Part shown: positions 18,676 through 20,000 of the stretch, piece after piece
Position numbering within the stretch: position 1 is the stretch's first letter
Layout of the letters: every line of letters starts with the position of its first letter
Assembly (NCBI GenBank): GCA_002005505.1
Contig: MVGU01001514.1
Location: 40,001-60,000, forward strand
From: Botryococcus braunii
Lineage: Eukaryota; Chlorophyta; Trebouxiophyceae
DNA: 20,000 bases
Reading direction: 5' to 3'
Notes under the pieces: model-generated
Database searches by the model: none
Seen by the model: only the letters and a program-made list of their open reading frames with translations
What the model was told of the DNA's origin: nothing
Position numbers and translations under genes: made by a program

Positions 18676-20000
18676 AATCACGACTCATGGCCCTCCATCG
18701 AGCTGATACCAACTGCAGCGCTAGCGCTAGTCATGAGTTACACCACAGAAAAGGAAGGTGGGGGGGGGGGGGGAGCCCCAAACTCCCACCCCAATACTCC
18801 CGGCAATTTCACGCATTGGCCGTAGTCACGAGTCACACTGGGCAGGACCGCTTGCAAATGCCGGTCCGCGGCTGGTGTGCCGTAGTAGAAAACAGTGTAA
18901 AGTGTGCAGGACCCGGTAACGTGCCTAGCACTCTGCTGTTGTGAAGGCCCTGGGCCTTTCTTCAACTTCCCGCCGAGTCTCTGGTTTGAATGAATGGACG
19001 AATGGAACCTACACGCTACCGTATCGACGCTAATACATTTATAAAGTATTTGAGTTCTCTAAGCGATCTAAAACCTAACAAATATCTGCTCCGGGACCCC
19101 AAAGACAATTAAGGGCCCTTCCAAATGTCTACAACACGCTGCAAACTAGTCGAAAACCATATTGTGTGCTGCTGGCCCCGGCCCCGCAGACTCTTGCAGC
19201 GCATATAATGGTAGTTCCTACTTGCATAACTGTTGCTGACCGGTCCTGTAAATTCTTTGCGGACGAACAAGATGTTACCATGACCGACACAGATTGAAGT
19301 AATTGAAATTCTGTGGAAGTTCCGGCACGGGCCTCCAAAGTCATTTAACGGCCTGCCAGAAATGCAAATCTCGGCCAGAAAGGGCTTATATCCCAAAAAA
19401 AAAAAAAAAAAAAAAAAGATTTGCACCGATACGCTACCTGTCACGATGCCTAAATCCTGTTTTGTGGTCTGCTCCAGAAACTTCTTTAAAGCACTTCAAA
19501 CGTTGCAAAAAGAGCTCGTCATGTTATGTCCATGGCCCCTAGCTTCTGGATACCGTTGTGCAGGACCCATAGTTTACGGATCGGATAAACTTCACATTTT
19601 CATATAAGCAATGGCCACTTCGTGCCGTCTGTAGGAATTCTCGCAGGTTCCCCCTGCCTCAATAGCTGGGAGCATTACAACTAGTCTGTGCAAGATCATA
19701 TAGCTTCGAGCATGGTTTCCTGCTCAGAAAGAATATTCGTTGTGTTTTAGCATCCTAACCACTATACAATCGCATCGCCCAGAGATTTTCCAGGTGTCTA
19801 CACAGGTGACCATTTAAGGGGCCTTTCTACCCGAATCACGAGCCTTTCTTCCTGAAAACATGGTCTTTTCTATATCCCAGAACCATCTTCATCGTCAAGA
19901 TAATTCAAAAGCTCGAGCGGCCCAAATCGAAACCAGCAGGAGCAAAACACGGGTCACGGCCCCAAGGAGTCAGGCTTTGTTGCAACCAGTCCTAATCAGG
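18676..20000. other. Right edge, no supported gene
   Basis: Contains the palindrome AGCGCTAGCGCT (18717-18728), a G14 run (18760-18773) and an A23 run (19395-19417). The A run is flanked by a 9-base inverted repeat, TGCAAATCT (19363-19371) and AGATTTGCA (19417-19425). Open frames are short and unrecognised. Confidence 0.55.

Noticed and set aside
19363..19425. A23 run as the tail of a retroposed gene or SINE
   Set aside because: No target-site duplication, no internal promoter boxes and no gene-like sequence lie upstream. Only a 9-base inverted repeat flanks it.

Overview
The window is nuclear DNA of a eukaryote. It has spliced genes with GT-AG introns of about 80 to 1130 bases, very long dinucleotide microsatellites, minisatellites and no operon-like packing. 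The mix of GC-rich exons and microsatellite-filled introns would suit a protist or alga, but nothing in the sequence fixes the lineage. Exon chains below were built by hand from splice sites, reading phase and protein-family similarity.

Two genes are well supported and sit head to head. On the minus strand, 7639 to 5153 is a complete seven-exon gene for a NAT9-type N-acetyltransferase (GNAT fold, 214 residues). All six introns agree in phase and no exon is damaged. On the plus strand, 8248 to 16247 is a 13-exon gene for an F-box protein with about 21 leucine-rich repeats (about 701 residues). It probably acts as the substrate-recognition subunit of an SCF-type ubiquitin ligase. The 608 bases between the two start codons must hold both promoters.

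The F-box/LRR gene has most of its length in introns, and eight of its twelve introns carry long (CT)n, (GA)n, (CA)n or homopolymer tracts. The neighbouring NAT9 gene has no such dinucleotide tract. Introns usually fall just after the LxxLxL strand of a repeat. Several exons keep the LRR pattern only if a single base, usually G or C in a short run, is restored; this is either a homopolymer error of the assembly or early decay.

The left 5 kb is AT-richer. It holds a probable two-exon gene for an unrecognised membrane protein (minus strand, 2006 to 730), some possible orphan exons, 48- and 54-base duplications, and an unusual density of perfect palindromes of 14 to 30 bases, several in tandem at 1779-1871 and 2330-2388. 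The right 3.7 kb is gene-poor. It has a (CA)n block at 17476-17668, an eight-copy 85-base minisatellite at about 17975-18675 whose monomers carry inverted repeats, and short homopolymers. No tRNA, rRNA, CRISPR array or complete transposon was recognised.
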